From the NCBI RefSeq assembly GCF_009659375.1, contig NZ_WJQT01000003.1:1-64000 (forward strand): a stretch of 64,000 bases of DNA, read 5' to 3'. The stretch is from Fundicoccus ignavus. Its GTDB lineage: Bacteria; Bacillota; Bacilli; Lactobacillales; Aerococcaceae. The notes under the pieces were generated by a model that was given only the letters and a program-made list of their open reading frames with translations, was not told the DNA's origin and did no database searches. The position numbers and the translations under genes are program-made. Below, one piece after another: positions 48,059 through 59,430 of this stretch. Every line of letters begins with the position of its first letter. Position 1 is the first letter of the stretch.

Positions 48059-49351
48059 GTGATTACTGAAGTACTTAAAACACCATTAAAAGAATTGTGG
48101 GAGCAAAAAGCTTTTCCAGCTCCAACAGCTATTCAAAATAGAGTGTTTGAACCATTAAATAAAGGTGAATCTTTTATAGCGATTTCGCCAACTGGGACAG
48201 GGAAAACTTTAGCCTATTTGCTACCAATACTAAATAAATTGGAAGCTAATAAAGAATTACAGGCATTAGTTATTGCACCGTCGCAGGAATTGGCCAAGCA
48301 AATTGGAACAGTTGCTGAAGAATGGGCGAAACCACTTGGGATTAAAACGCAAATCATTCTTGGTGGTGCGAACTTTAAACGTCAACAAGATGCATTAAAA
48401 GATAAGCCTGAAATGATAATTGCGACACCAGGTCGATTATTAGAGTTAGCCAGTAAGTCTAATAAAGTTAAATTACATCAAGTTAAAACAGTTGTATTCG
48501 ACGAGGCAGATTATATTTGGCACCGTGATAACCGCCAAGCAGCTTTAGATTTACAAAAAAAATTGATGCGTGATACAAACTATGTTTGGTTCAGCGCAAC
48601 AGTTAGCGATGAACTACGTCAAATGATGATGGAAAGTGAGGGGGCGATCCAATTACTTCACAGTGATACAGATCATCAGACATTAAATATCGAACATCAT
48701 TATTTATTGACACAAAACCGTCAAAAATTAACTCAATTAAAACGTTTAGCCCAAGTTGAAGATATGCAAGCTTTAGTTTTCTTTGAGCAGGTTAACGAGT
48801 TAGAATCGGTTGCGAGTCGTCTAATACATGATGACATTAAAGTTGGTTTACTACACGGACAATTAAATAAGTTAGAAAGACAAACTGCATTGAAGTTATT
48901 TGCGGAGAAAAAGCTGACGTATTTATTAACAACCGATGTTGCTAGTCGCGGAATTGATATTGCGAACGTACCGTTTGTTATCCATTATAATCGTGTGAGT
49001 GATGCGAACACATATTTACATCGTTCAGGTAGAACAGGTCGTATGGGTGAATATGGGCAAGTTATTTCATTGGTTAATGAACAAGAACATCGAGATTTAG
49101 AGAATATCCTGTCTGAAAAACAAATTGAATTAACTGAACGCTTTGTCTATGCAGCCCAATTTGTGGATGCAACAGAACGTAATATGTTAGCGAATGAATT
49201 GTTCGAGGATGAAGACGTTGTAGAAGTAAAACGTTCGAAAGCTGCACCAGCTAGAAACACAACTTCAGCACCTCAGCAAGCAGTTAAAGCGAAAAAGAAA
49301 AATCGTAAACGTGATACGAAAAACAAAGGTAAGCGTCGCACTAGCAATTAA
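48059..49351 (+). CDS. DEAD-box ATP-dependent RNA helicase
   Basis: A 430-residue helicase with Q motif, motif I SPTGTGKTL, Ia IAPSQELAKQ, Ib TPGRLLELA, DEAD box VVFDEADYIW, SAT in FSATVS, and the C-terminal RecA-like half (DVASRGIDIANV, HRSGRTGRMG). A lysine/arginine-rich tail probably anchors RNA. It resembles the CshB-type cold-shock helicases. The GTG start follows AGAGAGGAA. Confidence 0.93.
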   Translation: MITEVLKTPLKELWEQKAFPAPTAIQNRVFEPLNKGESFIAISPTGTGKTLAYLLPILNKLEANKELQALVIAPSQELAKQIGTVAEEWAKPLGIKTQIILGGANFKRQQDALKDKPEMIIATPGRLLELASKSNKVKLHQVKTVVFDEADYIWHRDNRQAALDLQKKLMRDTNYVWFSATVSDELRQMMMESEGAIQLLHSDTDHQTLNIEHHYLLTQNRQKLTQLKRLAQVEDMQALVFFEQVNELESVASRLIHDDIKVGLLHGQLNKLERQTALKLFAEKKLTYLLTTDVASRGIDIANVPFVIHYNRVSDANTYLHRSGRTGRMGEYGQVISLVNEQEHRDLENILSEKQIELTERFVYAAQFVDATERNMLANELFEDEDVVEVKRSKAAPARNTTSAPQQAVKAKKKNRKRDTKNKGKRRTSN

Positions 49352-49462
49352 ACGAAATTTACACAAACTTTACATAAAATACGCCCTAAAATCAATGTAA
49401 GCTTTTTATACTAAATAGGTAGGCATCATTGATTAAACCGTATTGAATTAAGGAGTGTCATT

Positions 49463-50602
49463 ATGAGAATTATGATCGTAACCGAAACTTTTGTCCCTGC
49501 AACTGATGGCATCTGCACACGACTTGCGAACATGATAAAAATAATGAAAAAACAAGAACACGAATTATTGATCATATCACCAGATCTTGGAATTGATGAC
49601 TATTGTGGCATTCCTGTAATTGGAATGGATACTATAAGTTTTCCCTTGTATGGTTCGCGACCTTGGGGGATGCCTTCAAGGAAAATAAAGCAAATAATGA
49701 CAGAGTTTAATCCAGATGTGGTTCACGCGGTTAATCCTTTTTTAATGGTGACATCCGCTGTGCATTACGCAAAGAAGTTAAACATTCCTTTACTGGCTTC
49801 ATATCATACACACTTGCCGGATTATTTAGATCATTATCGCATGCCTTTATTGAAGCCGATACTGTGGGAGTACATTGCTCATTGGCATCGTATGGCCGAT
49901 GTAAATATTACTGTTTCTGAAACTTTACGCAATGAATTGCTTGTACAAGAAATTCCCACTCTGGGAGTATTACCACGCGGAATTGATTTAGAAGCACGTC
50001 ATCCTAATTTTTTTGATGAAAAACTATATCAGTCTTTAACGTTTAATTTAGACAACCAACATTTACTCGTTTATGTCGGTCGATTAGCCCAAGAAAAAGG
50101 ACTTGAACAATTAAGAGTGATTTTTGAGCATCGAACTGATATTTGCTTGGTCATTGTCGGAGATGGGCCAGAACGCGAGAATTTAGAGACGCTCTTTGAA
50201 GGAACTAAGACAAGCTTTGTGGGCTTTCAACATGGCGAAGCACTATCAAAATATTTTGCTACAGCAGACGGCTTTATCTTCCCATCTATTTCGGAAACAT
50301 TTGGTTTGTCTATTTCTGAGGCAATGGCTTCAGGTTTACCAGTCTTCGCGGCTGAGAATGGACCAACGTTAGAACAGATTAAACCAGGTGAAACAGGATT
50401 TATATTTGAAGCAGATAACGAAATGAGTTTGATGAAATCATTAGACTATTTGGACCATCCTATATTGTTGAAAAAAATTGGGCTGCAAGCTAGAAGAGAA
50501 GCAGAGCAATTTTCTTGGGAAAGAGCAACTAGAAGTTTGCTTGATTACTATGAAACAGCCATATTAGTTCATGAGAAAGTAAGTGAGCAAAAAGCTTACT
50601 AA
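49463..50602 (+). CDS. GT4-family glycosyltransferase, probably glycolipid synthesis
   Basis: A 379-residue GT-B enzyme. The acceptor half begins VTETFVPATDGICTRLANM, a pattern seen in diacylglycerol glucosyl- and mannosyltransferases, and the donor half carries VYVGRLAQEKGLEQL and the E-x7-E motif in SETFGLSISEAMASG. Membrane glycolipid or lipoteichoic-acid anchor synthesis is likely but not proven. AAGGAGTG precedes the start. It is followed by its own terminator. Confidence 0.85.
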   Translation: MRIMIVTETFVPATDGICTRLANMIKIMKKQEHELLIISPDLGIDDYCGIPVIGMDTISFPLYGSRPWGMPSRKIKQIMTEFNPDVVHAVNPFLMVTSAVHYAKKLNIPLLASYHTHLPDYLDHYRMPLLKPILWEYIAHWHRMADVNITVSETLRNELLVQEIPTLGVLPRGIDLEARHPNFFDEKLYQSLTFNLDNQHLLVYVGRLAQEKGLEQLRVIFEHRTDICLVIVGDGPERENLETLFEGTKTSFVGFQHGEALSKYFATADGFIFPSISETFGLSISEAMASGLPVFAAENGPTLEQIKPGETGFIFEADNEMSLMKSLDYLDHPILLKKIGLQARREAEQFSWERATRSLLDYYETAILVHEKVSEQKAY

Positions 50603-50620
50603 GTTTAAATCGATTGATGA

Positions 50621-50656
50621 GGGTCTCTATAGCCTAGTGCTGTAGAGGCCTGTTTT
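50621..50656 (+). terminator. Terminator of the glycosyltransferase gene
   Basis: Arms GGTCTCTA and TAGAGGCC pair with one G-T and are followed by TGTTTTG. The dispersed repeat starts a few bases later. Confidence 0.7.
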
Positions 50657-50659
50657 GTA

Positions 50660-50971
50660 ACATAAGGGTTTATAAGCTTTATGTGGATTTGTCAAGATTT
50701 GTACTACGCTGGCTTATTGTTTTCTAAGACGGTGGTCGCTTTCAAAGCCTCACTGACGTTCGTGCTTTTCCAGCTCAATCGGCTAAGGTCTGACTACTTC
50801 GCTTTCTTTATTAATAGCCAGAGCAAGCTACGCCGATTGCCCTTTTTACCGCTTTGGAATACAAGTCACTGAGCTATGTTGAATATTTCCACAAAAGTAA
50901 CAAGAAATTTTTAAAGTAAAACATCTAAATCGGATTTAAGAGCCTCAAACTAGACCGGTTTTTCTCATATT
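50660..50971 (+). repeat. Dispersed long-hairpin repeat, full-length reference copy
   Basis: About 312 bases: left end CATAAGGGTTTATAAGCTTT; left arm with TTATTGTTTTCTAAGACGGT; tip with CAGCTCAATCGGCTAAGGTC and AGAGCAAGCTACGCCGATTG; right arm with ACCGCTTTGGAATACAAGTC. AATCGGC near the tip pairs with GCCGATT, and CTAAGACGGT pairs with ACCGCTTTGG. It fills the gap before the papain-like gene. Confidence 0.88.
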
Positions 50972-51038
50972 AAGCATGGATGTTCTTAATTCGAGAGTTT
51001 TGTAGTAAGATAGAGGTATCGAGACAAAAGTAGGTTGA

Positions 51039-51611
51039 ATGATGAAAAAAATAAAATGGCAGAAAAATTATAGTTATAAAGACCATCCTAAAGAATGGAC
51101 TGGTTTAAATCCTTTAGAATTTAAAGCGTATCGAAAATATATTAATCGAATAAAGCCTGGTATTTGTGGTACTTATGTTAGTGCAGCTCTCGTACATTAT
51201 ATGATAAATAAAGATCGAGATTACGAGTTAGATATGGAACTCCTATTAACCGCCTTAAAACCTAAAATTGAAAATCGTCAGGCATATATCGGTACTTTTG
51301 CTTGGGATTTAAAGAATGGATTAAATGACTTACTTGCTGAGGATAAAACATATGAAGCGCATTATCATATGATAAGCAATCCGATTGTCATTCGTGAATT
51401 GTCTAAAGAAGCACCTCAACCGGTCATAGTAGGGACCACGCGTTTATTTGGAAGCAAGTATGGCAATCATTGGTTGTTGGTTTATGCATTTGGTTACAAT
51501 GAGCAAGGTAAATTATTTTATCGCGCTTATGACAATCACGGTCGAACAATGGCAGTAATACCTGCAAGCCAAACCCTGGCTTGTGTGTGGTTAGAGAAAT
51601 TTGAACAATAG
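51039..51611 (+). CDS. Papain-like (C39-like) cysteine peptidase fold protein, inferred
   Basis: A 190-residue protein without signal peptide. ICGTYVSAALVHY near residue 47 looks like a nucleophile Cys at the head of a helix, NHWLLVYAFG near residue 145 supplies a histidine, and RAYDNHGR near residue 168 an Asp/Asn, the order of a papain-type triad. No family name comes to mind with certainty. GTAGGTTGA precedes the start; ATG at 51042 is an alternative. Glutathione reductase follows 13 bases later, so the two are co-transcribed. Confidence 0.6.
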   Translation: MMKKIKWQKNYSYKDHPKEWTGLNPLEFKAYRKYINRIKPGICGTYVSAALVHYMINKDRDYELDMELLLTALKPKIENRQAYIGTFAWDLKNGLNDLLAEDKTYEAHYHMISNPIVIRELSKEAPQPVIVGTTRLFGSKYGNHWLLVYAFGYNEQGKLFYRAYDNHGRTMAVIPASQTLACVWLEKFEQ

Positions 51612-51624
51612 TGGAGGTATTTAA

Positions 51625-52971
51625 ATGAAGAAATTTGATTTAGTAACAATTGGTGGCGGTAGTGGTGGGATTGCGGCAGCGAATCGTGCGGCTGAGTATG
51701 GTGCAAAAGTTGCGGTGATTGAGAAAGATTTACTTGGAGGTACTTGTGTCAATCGCGGTTGTGTACCTAAAAAAGTATCTTGGTATGCGTCACGTGTAAA
51801 TGAAGCGATTCACCGTTATGGTCCGGGCTATGGTTTTAAAGCAGAGAATGTGAGTTTTGATTACTCTGAATTCTTAAAAGCTCGTGATGGCTATGTCGAG
51901 CGCTCACGTGCTGGCTATACTGGACGCTTCGAAAAGAACGGTGTTGAATTATTCGAAGGACATGCACGTTTATTGAATAGTCATGAAATCGAAGTTAATG
52001 GAGAGACTATTTACGCCGAGAATATTATCCTAGCAACAGGAGGCCGTCCTAGTCTACCAGATGTAAAAGGAGTCGAATTAACGGATACTTCAGATGATTT
52101 CTTTAACTGGCAAACGTTACCAGAATCTGTGGCGGTAATTGGAGCAGGTTATATTGCGGTTGAATTAGCAGGTGTGTTACATGGTTTAGGCGTAGACTCG
52201 CACTTAGTTGTTAGGCATGATCGACCATTACGGAGCTTCGATGATATGATTAGTGATGCTTTAGTAGAAGCGATGGCTGCTAATGGCCCAACGCTACATA
52301 CTCATACAAATTTTGAAGAGTATCGCCAAGAGGATGGTAAAATAGCCTGTTATCAAAATGGTGAAAGAAAGCTTTTAGTGGATCGTGTAATTATGGCAAT
52401 TGGTCGCGAAGCTAATATTGAAAATTTAGGTTTAGAAAACGTTCAAGTTGAGTTGAATGAAGATGGAACAGTTAAAGTGAACGATGCTCATCAAACGGCA
52501 ACACCTAATATTTATGCGATTGGTGATATGATTGATCGTATTGATTTAACACCAGTAGCGATTCGAGCTGGACGTCAAATATCAGAGTTTCTATTCAACA
52601 ACGCTACTACTTCAGAGATTGATTACATCAATGTACCAACTGTGGTTTTCAGTCACCCAGCCATTGGAACGATTGGTTTAACTGAAAAAGAAGCGGTAGC
52701 AGAATACGGGGAAGATGATATTAAAGTTTACCGTAATAAGTTCTTTTCAATGTATGCTTCAGCTTCTTGGCACCGTGAACCTTGTTATTTCAAATTAGTT
52801 TGCCAAGGACCTGATGAAGTAGTTGTTGGCTTACACGGCATTGGTGAAGGTGTTGATGAAATGATTCAAGGATTTGGTGTCGCTATGAAAATGAAAGCTA
52901 CCAAAGAACAGTTTGATTCAGTCATCGCCATTCATCCAACTGGAGCAGAAGAGTTTGTGACCATGCGTTAA
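51625..52971 (+). CDS. gor: Glutathione-disulfide reductase
   Basis: A 448-residue flavoenzyme reducing GSSG with NADPH. FAD-binding GGGSGGIAAANRAAEYG at the start, redox cysteines C41 and C46 in GGTCVNRGCVPKK, the NAD(P)-binding block VIGAGYIAVELAGV, the ATPNIYAIGDM FAD block, and the C-terminal HPTGAEE with the catalytic histidine. The lack of any second CXXC motif and the VNRGCVPKK form indicate Gor rather than lipoamide dehydrogenase. GTGGAGG precedes the start. Confidence 0.93.
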   Translation: MKKFDLVTIGGGSGGIAAANRAAEYGAKVAVIEKDLLGGTCVNRGCVPKKVSWYASRVNEAIHRYGPGYGFKAENVSFDYSEFLKARDGYVERSRAGYTGRFEKNGVELFEGHARLLNSHEIEVNGETIYAENIILATGGRPSLPDVKGVELTDTSDDFFNWQTLPESVAVIGAGYIAVELAGVLHGLGVDSHLVVRHDRPLRSFDDMISDALVEAMAANGPTLHTHTNFEEYRQEDGKIACYQNGERKLLVDRVIMAIGREANIENLGLENVQVELNEDGTVKVNDAHQTATPNIYAIGDMIDRIDLTPVAIRAGRQISEFLFNNATTSEIDYINVPTVVFSHPAIGTIGLTEKEAVAEYGEDDIKVYRNKFFSMYASASWHREPCYFKLVCQGPDEVVVGLHGIGEGVDEMIQGFGVAMKMKATKEQFDSVIAIHPTGAEEFVTMR

Positions 52972-53083
52972 AGAGTACTAAAGGTATATTGTTAGCTATT
53001 TCTGAAATGTTTTATTATAATTAGTTTATAGCAAGGCGATAAACCATTGCCTTGTAAAAAAAAAATTCAGAGAGGTGAGTAAT

Positions 53084-53329
53084 ATGGGTTGGTTATGGTC
53101 ATTAATTGTTGGTGGTGTAATTGGCTGGTTAGCTGGTATGATCATGGGTAGAGATATTCCTGGAGGAGTAATCGGTAATATAGTAGCAGGTTTCTTAGGA
53201 TCTTGGATTGGTAATATGATTTTCCCTAATCTAGGACCAATCGTAGGCGATTTTGCAGTTATACCTTCTCTTCTTGGAGCAATTATATTGATAGCCGTTG
53301 TATCTTTTGTACTACGACAAAAAAGATAA
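53084..53329 (+). CDS. GlsB/YeaQ/YmgE-type stress-response membrane protein
   Basis: An 81-residue, glycine-rich protein of three membrane segments with the family pattern GGVIGWLAGMIMGRDIPGGVIGN (residues about 9-31) and GSWIGNMIF. Such proteins are induced by stress in many bacteria; the mechanism is unknown. The ATG at 53084 is chosen because the earlier GTG at 53075 overlaps the AGAGGTGAG binding site. A strong terminator follows. Confidence 0.9.
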   Translation: MGWLWSLIVGGVIGWLAGMIMGRDIPGGVIGNIVAGFLGSWIGNMIFPNLGPIVGDFAVIPSLLGAIILIAVVSFVLRQKR

Positions 53330-53343
53330 TATTATTATTTAGT

Positions 53344-53388
53344 AAAACACCTACTTACTCTTCGGATTAAGTAGGTGTTTTGTGTTTT
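53344..53388 (+). terminator. Terminator of the GlsB-like gene
   Basis: Perfect 14-base arms AAAACACCTACTTA and TAAGTAGGTGTTTT with a ten-base loop, then GTGTTTT. Confidence 0.92.
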
Positions 53389-53540
53389 AAATGTTGAAAC
53401 ATTTAATAGTATTTTGGCGGAAGGATTGATGAAAAGACCTAAGGAGTTGAATCGTTCTTCTGATACGTTTTACAAAATCTTTCATAATTCTCTAAAATTG
53501 GCTATAATAGTAAGCGTGTAAACGGAAGGGGTCTTGTAAA

Positions 53541-54347
53541 ATGACTGATTTAGAAAGAGTTCAATTGAACCAATTTTCAGCAAACTATACTGTAACAAAC
53601 GATTATTTCTTAGAGAAATTCCCAAACAAAATCGATATCACGCGCTTGTTATCCATTGCATTAGAAACAGCTGGACAACATGATCGTGTTATCAATAATT
53701 ATTTGGAAGAGCCCTTATTGAAAACGAATGAATCATGGGTGATTACACAAACAGCTGTGGAGATTGAACGATTACCAGAATTGAATGATGAATTAAAGGT
53801 CACTACTCGCGTTATTGAAGTGAATCGATTCTTTGTTAAACGACAATTTGAAATAACGTTTGCGAATGTACTTTTATTAACTATCCTCAGTCAATATGCA
53901 GTCATTAATTTAGAAACGAGAAGAATGAGTCGTATCGCCACTGAAGGGTTAGTGAGTGTTGATGCGGTTGATACGAGTGTTGTCTATCAGTTTGATAAAT
54001 TACGTGTGCCAGAATCATTTCATTCAGAACACGTGGAAGCACGCGAAATTGTTGAAAGTGACATTGACTATAACCAACACGTTAATAATGAAGTTTATAT
54101 TCGTTGGTGCCATGAAATGTTGCCAGCAGAATATAATAATGAGTATCAAGTAGCTAAAATTGAAGTCAAATATGGTAGTGAATTACGCTTTGATGAGGAA
54201 GCAGAGGTAGTTGCATATTTACCAGATGCGTCTATAATGAATAATGAAGCACAGGGAGACCTGTCACTACAAACTTATCAAGTGATTCGTAATAAGAGCA
54301 AAGATAAGGATGCGTGCTATGTCCGTATTAATTGGCGAGCACGATGA
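53541..54347 (+). CDS. Acyl-ACP thioesterase
   Basis: A 268-residue double hot-dog protein of the FatA/FatB-like acyl-ACP thioesterase family found in Lactobacillales, releasing fatty acids from acyl carrier protein. The second hot-dog holds the conserved DIDYNQHVNNEVYIRWC, where the Asn and His belong to the active site of plant homologues. AAGGGG precedes the start. The map gene begins 29 bases after its stop. Confidence 0.88.
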   Translation: MTDLERVQLNQFSANYTVTNDYFLEKFPNKIDITRLLSIALETAGQHDRVINNYLEEPLLKTNESWVITQTAVEIERLPELNDELKVTTRVIEVNRFFVKRQFEITFANVLLLTILSQYAVINLETRRMSRIATEGLVSVDAVDTSVVYQFDKLRVPESFHSEHVEAREIVESDIDYNQHVNNEVYIRWCHEMLPAEYNNEYQVAKIEVKYGSELRFDEEAEVVAYLPDASIMNNEAQGDLSLQTYQVIRNKSKDKDACYVRINWRAR

Positions 54348-54376
54348 GAGTTTTTGAAAGAATAAGGAGAGCATTT

Positions 54377-55132
54377 ATGATTACATTAAAATCAGCTAGA
54401 GAAATTGAAGCAATGCATGAGTCGGGTAAATTATTAGCAAGTATTCATGTCCAATTACGAGATTTCATTAAACCAGGAATCACAACATTAGATATTGATC
54501 GTTTTGTTCAAGAAAAAATTGAATCAGCAGGTGGGATCGCCTCTCAAATAGGCTATAACGGTTATGAGTTTGCGACGTGTACAAGTGTTAACGATGAAAT
54601 TTGTCATGGTTTTCCAACAAATCGCGTTTTGAAATCAGGCGACTTAGTAAAAGTTGATTTCTGTATCGAACTAAATGGTGGTCTGTCTGACAGTTGTTGG
54701 AGTTATGCAGTCGGCGAATTATCACCGGAGCATGCACAATTAATGAAAGATACACATGAAGCCATGATGCTTGGAATTGAACAAGCCGTTATTGGTAATC
54801 GAATCGGAGATATTGGTCATGCTATTCAAACATTTGCAGAAGCAAAAGGTTATGGAGTGGTTCGTGACTTTATCGGACATGGCTTAGGCCCAACCATTCA
54901 TGAAGAACCAGCAGTTCCTCATTATGGTAAACCAGGTAAAGGTTTGCGCTTGAAAGAAGGCATGACGATTACAATCGAGCCAATGATTACGATGGGGACT
55001 TGGCAAATGAACATGGACGCAAATGGCTGGACTGCTAGAACTCGTGACGGTGGTTATTGCGCTCAATACGAGCATACTTTAGCAATTACTAAAGAAGGTC
55101 CAATCTTATTAACAAATCAAGACGATATTTAA
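54377..55132 (+). CDS. map: Methionine aminopeptidase, type I
   Basis: A 251-residue enzyme that removes the initiator methionine. The metal ligands are visible in order: Asp in VKVDFCIEL, Asp in GGLSDSCWSY, His in FIGHGLGPTIHEEP, Glu in TIEPMI and Glu in QYEHTLAIT. The start at 54377 follows AAGGAGAG; a longer frame from 54332 overlaps the thioesterase gene. Confidence 0.93.
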   Translation: MITLKSAREIEAMHESGKLLASIHVQLRDFIKPGITTLDIDRFVQEKIESAGGIASQIGYNGYEFATCTSVNDEICHGFPTNRVLKSGDLVKVDFCIELNGGLSDSCWSYAVGELSPEHAQLMKDTHEAMMLGIEQAVIGNRIGDIGHAIQTFAEAKGYGVVRDFIGHGLGPTIHEEPAVPHYGKPGKGLRLKEGMTITIEPMITMGTWQMNMDANGWTARTRDGGYCAQYEHTLAITKEGPILLTNQDDI

Positions 55133-55177
55133 ACCTGAACAATCAATGATTAAATACAAACTATTTACAAAATACGT

Positions 55178-55205
55178 TTGCATATCATTTTGAATCAGTT
55201 ATAAT
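55178..55205 (+). promoter_or_regulatory. Promoter of the pyr operon
   Basis: TTGCAT (55178-55183) and a perfect TATAAT (55200-55205) are 16 bases apart, just upstream of the PyrR attenuator leader. Confidence 0.7.
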
Positions 55206-55231
55206 GAAATTAATATAAAACCTTTAACTTG

Positions 55232-55327
55232 CGTCCAGAGAGGCGAAGAAGGAATTTAGACGGTCAATTTGTCGAATCGGACAGACCTCTTCTTTTGCGA
55301 GCAAGTAAAAGGAGAGGTCTTTTTTTG
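55232..55327 (+). promoter_or_regulatory. PyrR-binding attenuator upstream of pyrR
   Basis: GTCCAGAGAGGC (55232-55243) matches the PyrR-binding loop consensus ARUCCNGNGAGGYU. The following terminator has arms AGACCTCT and AGGAGAGGTCT (55283-55320) and seven T. When UMP-bound PyrR holds the first hairpin, the terminator forms and transcription stops. Confidence 0.9.
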
Positions 55328-55351
55328 GTAGGAAAATTGAGGAGGATTAGA

Positions 55352-55858
55352 ATGGCAAAAGTTGTAATGAATGAAATGGAAATGAACCGTGCACTGACAA
55401 GATTAGCATACGAGATTATCGAACGAAATCGTGGTGTGGAGAATATTATCCTAGTCGGCATCGAAACGCGAGGTGTACCCATTGCAAAACGCTTAGCAGC
55501 TAAATTAGAACAACTAGAAGAAGCAGTCATCGTTGAGAGCTTAGACATTCGCCCTTATCGTGATGATATTAAAAGTAGTTATCAAGCACCGGCAGATGCA
55601 TCAGATTTTTCGGGTAAGAAAATTATTTTAGTAGACGATGTTTTATATACGGGTCGATCTATCCGTGCAGCAATGGATGCTTGTATTGATCGTGGTCGTC
55701 CTTCAGAGATTTCCTTAGCCATACTTATTGATCGTGGTCACCGTGAATTACCAATTCGTCCAGATTATATCGGTAAGAACATACCAACATCAAAATCAGA
55801 ACGCGTAAGTGTTCATGTTAAAGAGCTCGATCAAGTTGATCAAGTTATCATTCATTAA
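55352..55858 (+). CDS. pyrR: PyrR, bifunctional pyr operon attenuation protein and uracil phosphoribosyltransferase
   Basis: A 168-residue protein with the phosphoribosyltransferase PRPP loop [19 protein letters not shown] near residue 92 and the regulator-specific RNA-binding surface of PyrR. It binds the attenuators here and before pyrB in response to UMP. The start at 55352 follows GAGGAGG; the open frame back to 55229 runs through the attenuator and is not coding. Confidence 0.95.
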   Translation: MAKVVMNEMEMNRALTRLAYEIIERNRGVENIILVGIETRGVPIAKRLAAKLEQLEEAVIVESLDIRPYRDDIKSSYQAPADASDFSGKKIILVDDVLYTGRSIRAAMDACIDRGRPSEISLAILIDRGHRELPIRPDYIGKNIPTSKSERVSVHVKELDQVDQVIIH

Positions 55859-55882
55859 TCAATCGTTATTTCACTTTAATTA

Positions 55883-55955
55883 GATCCGAGAGATCAAAAG
55901 CGAAACAGCCTATTTAGGTGCGCTCAGTCTCGGGATTGGACGCACTTTTTTTAGG
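55883..55955 (+). promoter_or_regulatory. PyrR-binding attenuator between pyrR and pyrB
   Basis: AGATCCGAGAGATC (55883-55896) fits the PyrR loop consensus. Downstream, GTGCG and CGCAC arms (about 55918-55947) form a terminator stem with a T-run, the second attenuator of the operon. Confidence 0.85.
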
Positions 55956-55971
55956 TTATTAGGAGGATGTT

Positions 55972-56857
55972 ATGAGACATTTTTTATCAGTAGATCAATT
56001 TACCAATGAAGAATTTATGATGTTAGTGAAACGAGCGCTCGATTTTAAATACGGACGAGATACGTTTCGTAGTGATCGAACAGCGGTTAATATGTTTTTC
56101 GAAAACAGTACACGTACGAAACATAGTTTTGAAATGGCAGAGCATAAAATTGGCATGCACCAAGTGAATTTTGAAGTCAGCAGTTCATCTGTTAAGAAAG
56201 GCGAAACCCTTTATGATTCGGTCTTAACCATGCAAGCAATTGGAGTAGATGTCGCAGTTATTCGTCATCCGGATCCTAAATATATGGATCAATTGATGAA
56301 CTTAAATATCCAAATTGTTAATGCCGGAAGCGGGAGTGGTCAACATCCTTCTCAGTCATTGTTAGATATCATGACGATTTACGAAGAGTTCAAATATTTC
56401 AAAGGATTAAAAGTAGCGATTATTGGGGATATTAGTCATTCGCGTGTAGCCATGAGTAACATGATGATGTTAAACAAGTTAGGCGCAGAGGTATATTTTG
56501 CCGGACCACAGGCTTATTTTGATCGTACATTTGAGCGTTACGGTACATTAATGAGTGTTGATGATGCAGTCAGAGAAGCAGATGTCGTCATGATGTTACG
56601 TGTGCAATTGGAACGTCATGATGAATCGGAACAGGACTTTACTAAAGAAGCCTATCACCAAGAGTATGGACTAACTCGCGAACGCTTTTTAACAATGAAA
56701 GATTCAGCGATTATTATGCATCCTGCTCCTGTTAACCGGGATGTTGAACTTGCAGATGAACTAGTAGAATGTGAGAAAAGTAGAATTGTAAAGCAAATGA
56801 GTAATGGTGTGTATGCAAGAATTGCGATTCTAGAATGGGTATTGAAAGGAAGATACG

Positions 56858-56883
<26 letters not shown>
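55972..56883 (+). CDS. pyrB: Aspartate carbamoyltransferase catalytic subunit
   Basis: A 303-residue enzyme of pyrimidine synthesis. The carbamoyl-phosphate block FFENSTRTKHSFEMAE near residue 42 and the PDPKY-like RHPDPKYMDQL and GSGSGQHPSQSLLD segments are typical; aspartate binding uses the LRVQLERH region near 210. It has no regulatory subunit gene beside it, as usual in Firmicutes. AGGAGG precedes the start. Confidence 0.95.
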
Positions 56884-59069
<2,186 letters not shown>

Positions 59070-59084
59070 TTTCAAAATACGAAT

Positions 59085-59126
59085 GGCAGTGCATCTCATT
59101 AAGAGACGCGCTGCTGTTTTGTTTGT
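59085..59126 (+). terminator. Terminator of the pyr operon
   Basis: Arms CAGTGCATCTC and GAGACGCGCTG, with a five-base loop, are followed by TGTTTTGTTTG. Confidence 0.8.
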
Positions 59127-59128
59127 TA

Positions 59129-59297
59129 CATAAGGGATGATAAGTTTTATGTTGATTTACCAAGCTGCAAACTTCGCTCAGCATATTGTTTTCCAAGATG
59201 GAGGTCGCTTCCCAAGCCTCACTGATGTTCCAGCTTTTCCACCTAAATCGGCTAGGCTCTGTCTAATTCGATTTCTGTATTGATAGTTAGAGCAAGC
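59129..59297 (+). repeat. Dispersed long-hairpin repeat, left arm and tip
   Basis: Starts ATAAGGGATGATAAGTTTTA and runs through GTTTTCCAAGATGGAGGTCG and AATCGGCTAGGCTCTGTCTA to the tip AGTTAGAGCAAGC, where it gives way to the inverted-repeat module. The gap 59070-60118 holds only repeats. Confidence 0.8.
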
Positions 59298-59386
59298 GGT
59301 GTGTCGGTCGTATGGTTGATCGACACGATTCCAAAGGTTTGAGGCTCTTATAGATTCGTCGTGAACGATAGAGAACGACACCGCCT
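59298..59386. repeat. Inverted-repeat module shared with 17566-17650
   Basis: Begins GGTGTGTCGGTCGTAT and ends GATAGAGAACGACACCGCC, imperfectly complementary, with an inner GTGTCG...CGACAC hairpin. Order and content match the diverged copy at 17566-17650. Confidence 0.7.
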
Positions 59387-59430
59387 TGATTCCCTTGCAA
59401 TAAAAAACAATGGGTGAGTGAGTATGACTT

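Noticed and set aside
55229-55351. N-terminal extension of PyrR
   Set aside because: The frame runs through the attenuator terminator, and the ATG at 55352 has a strong GAGGAGG site.
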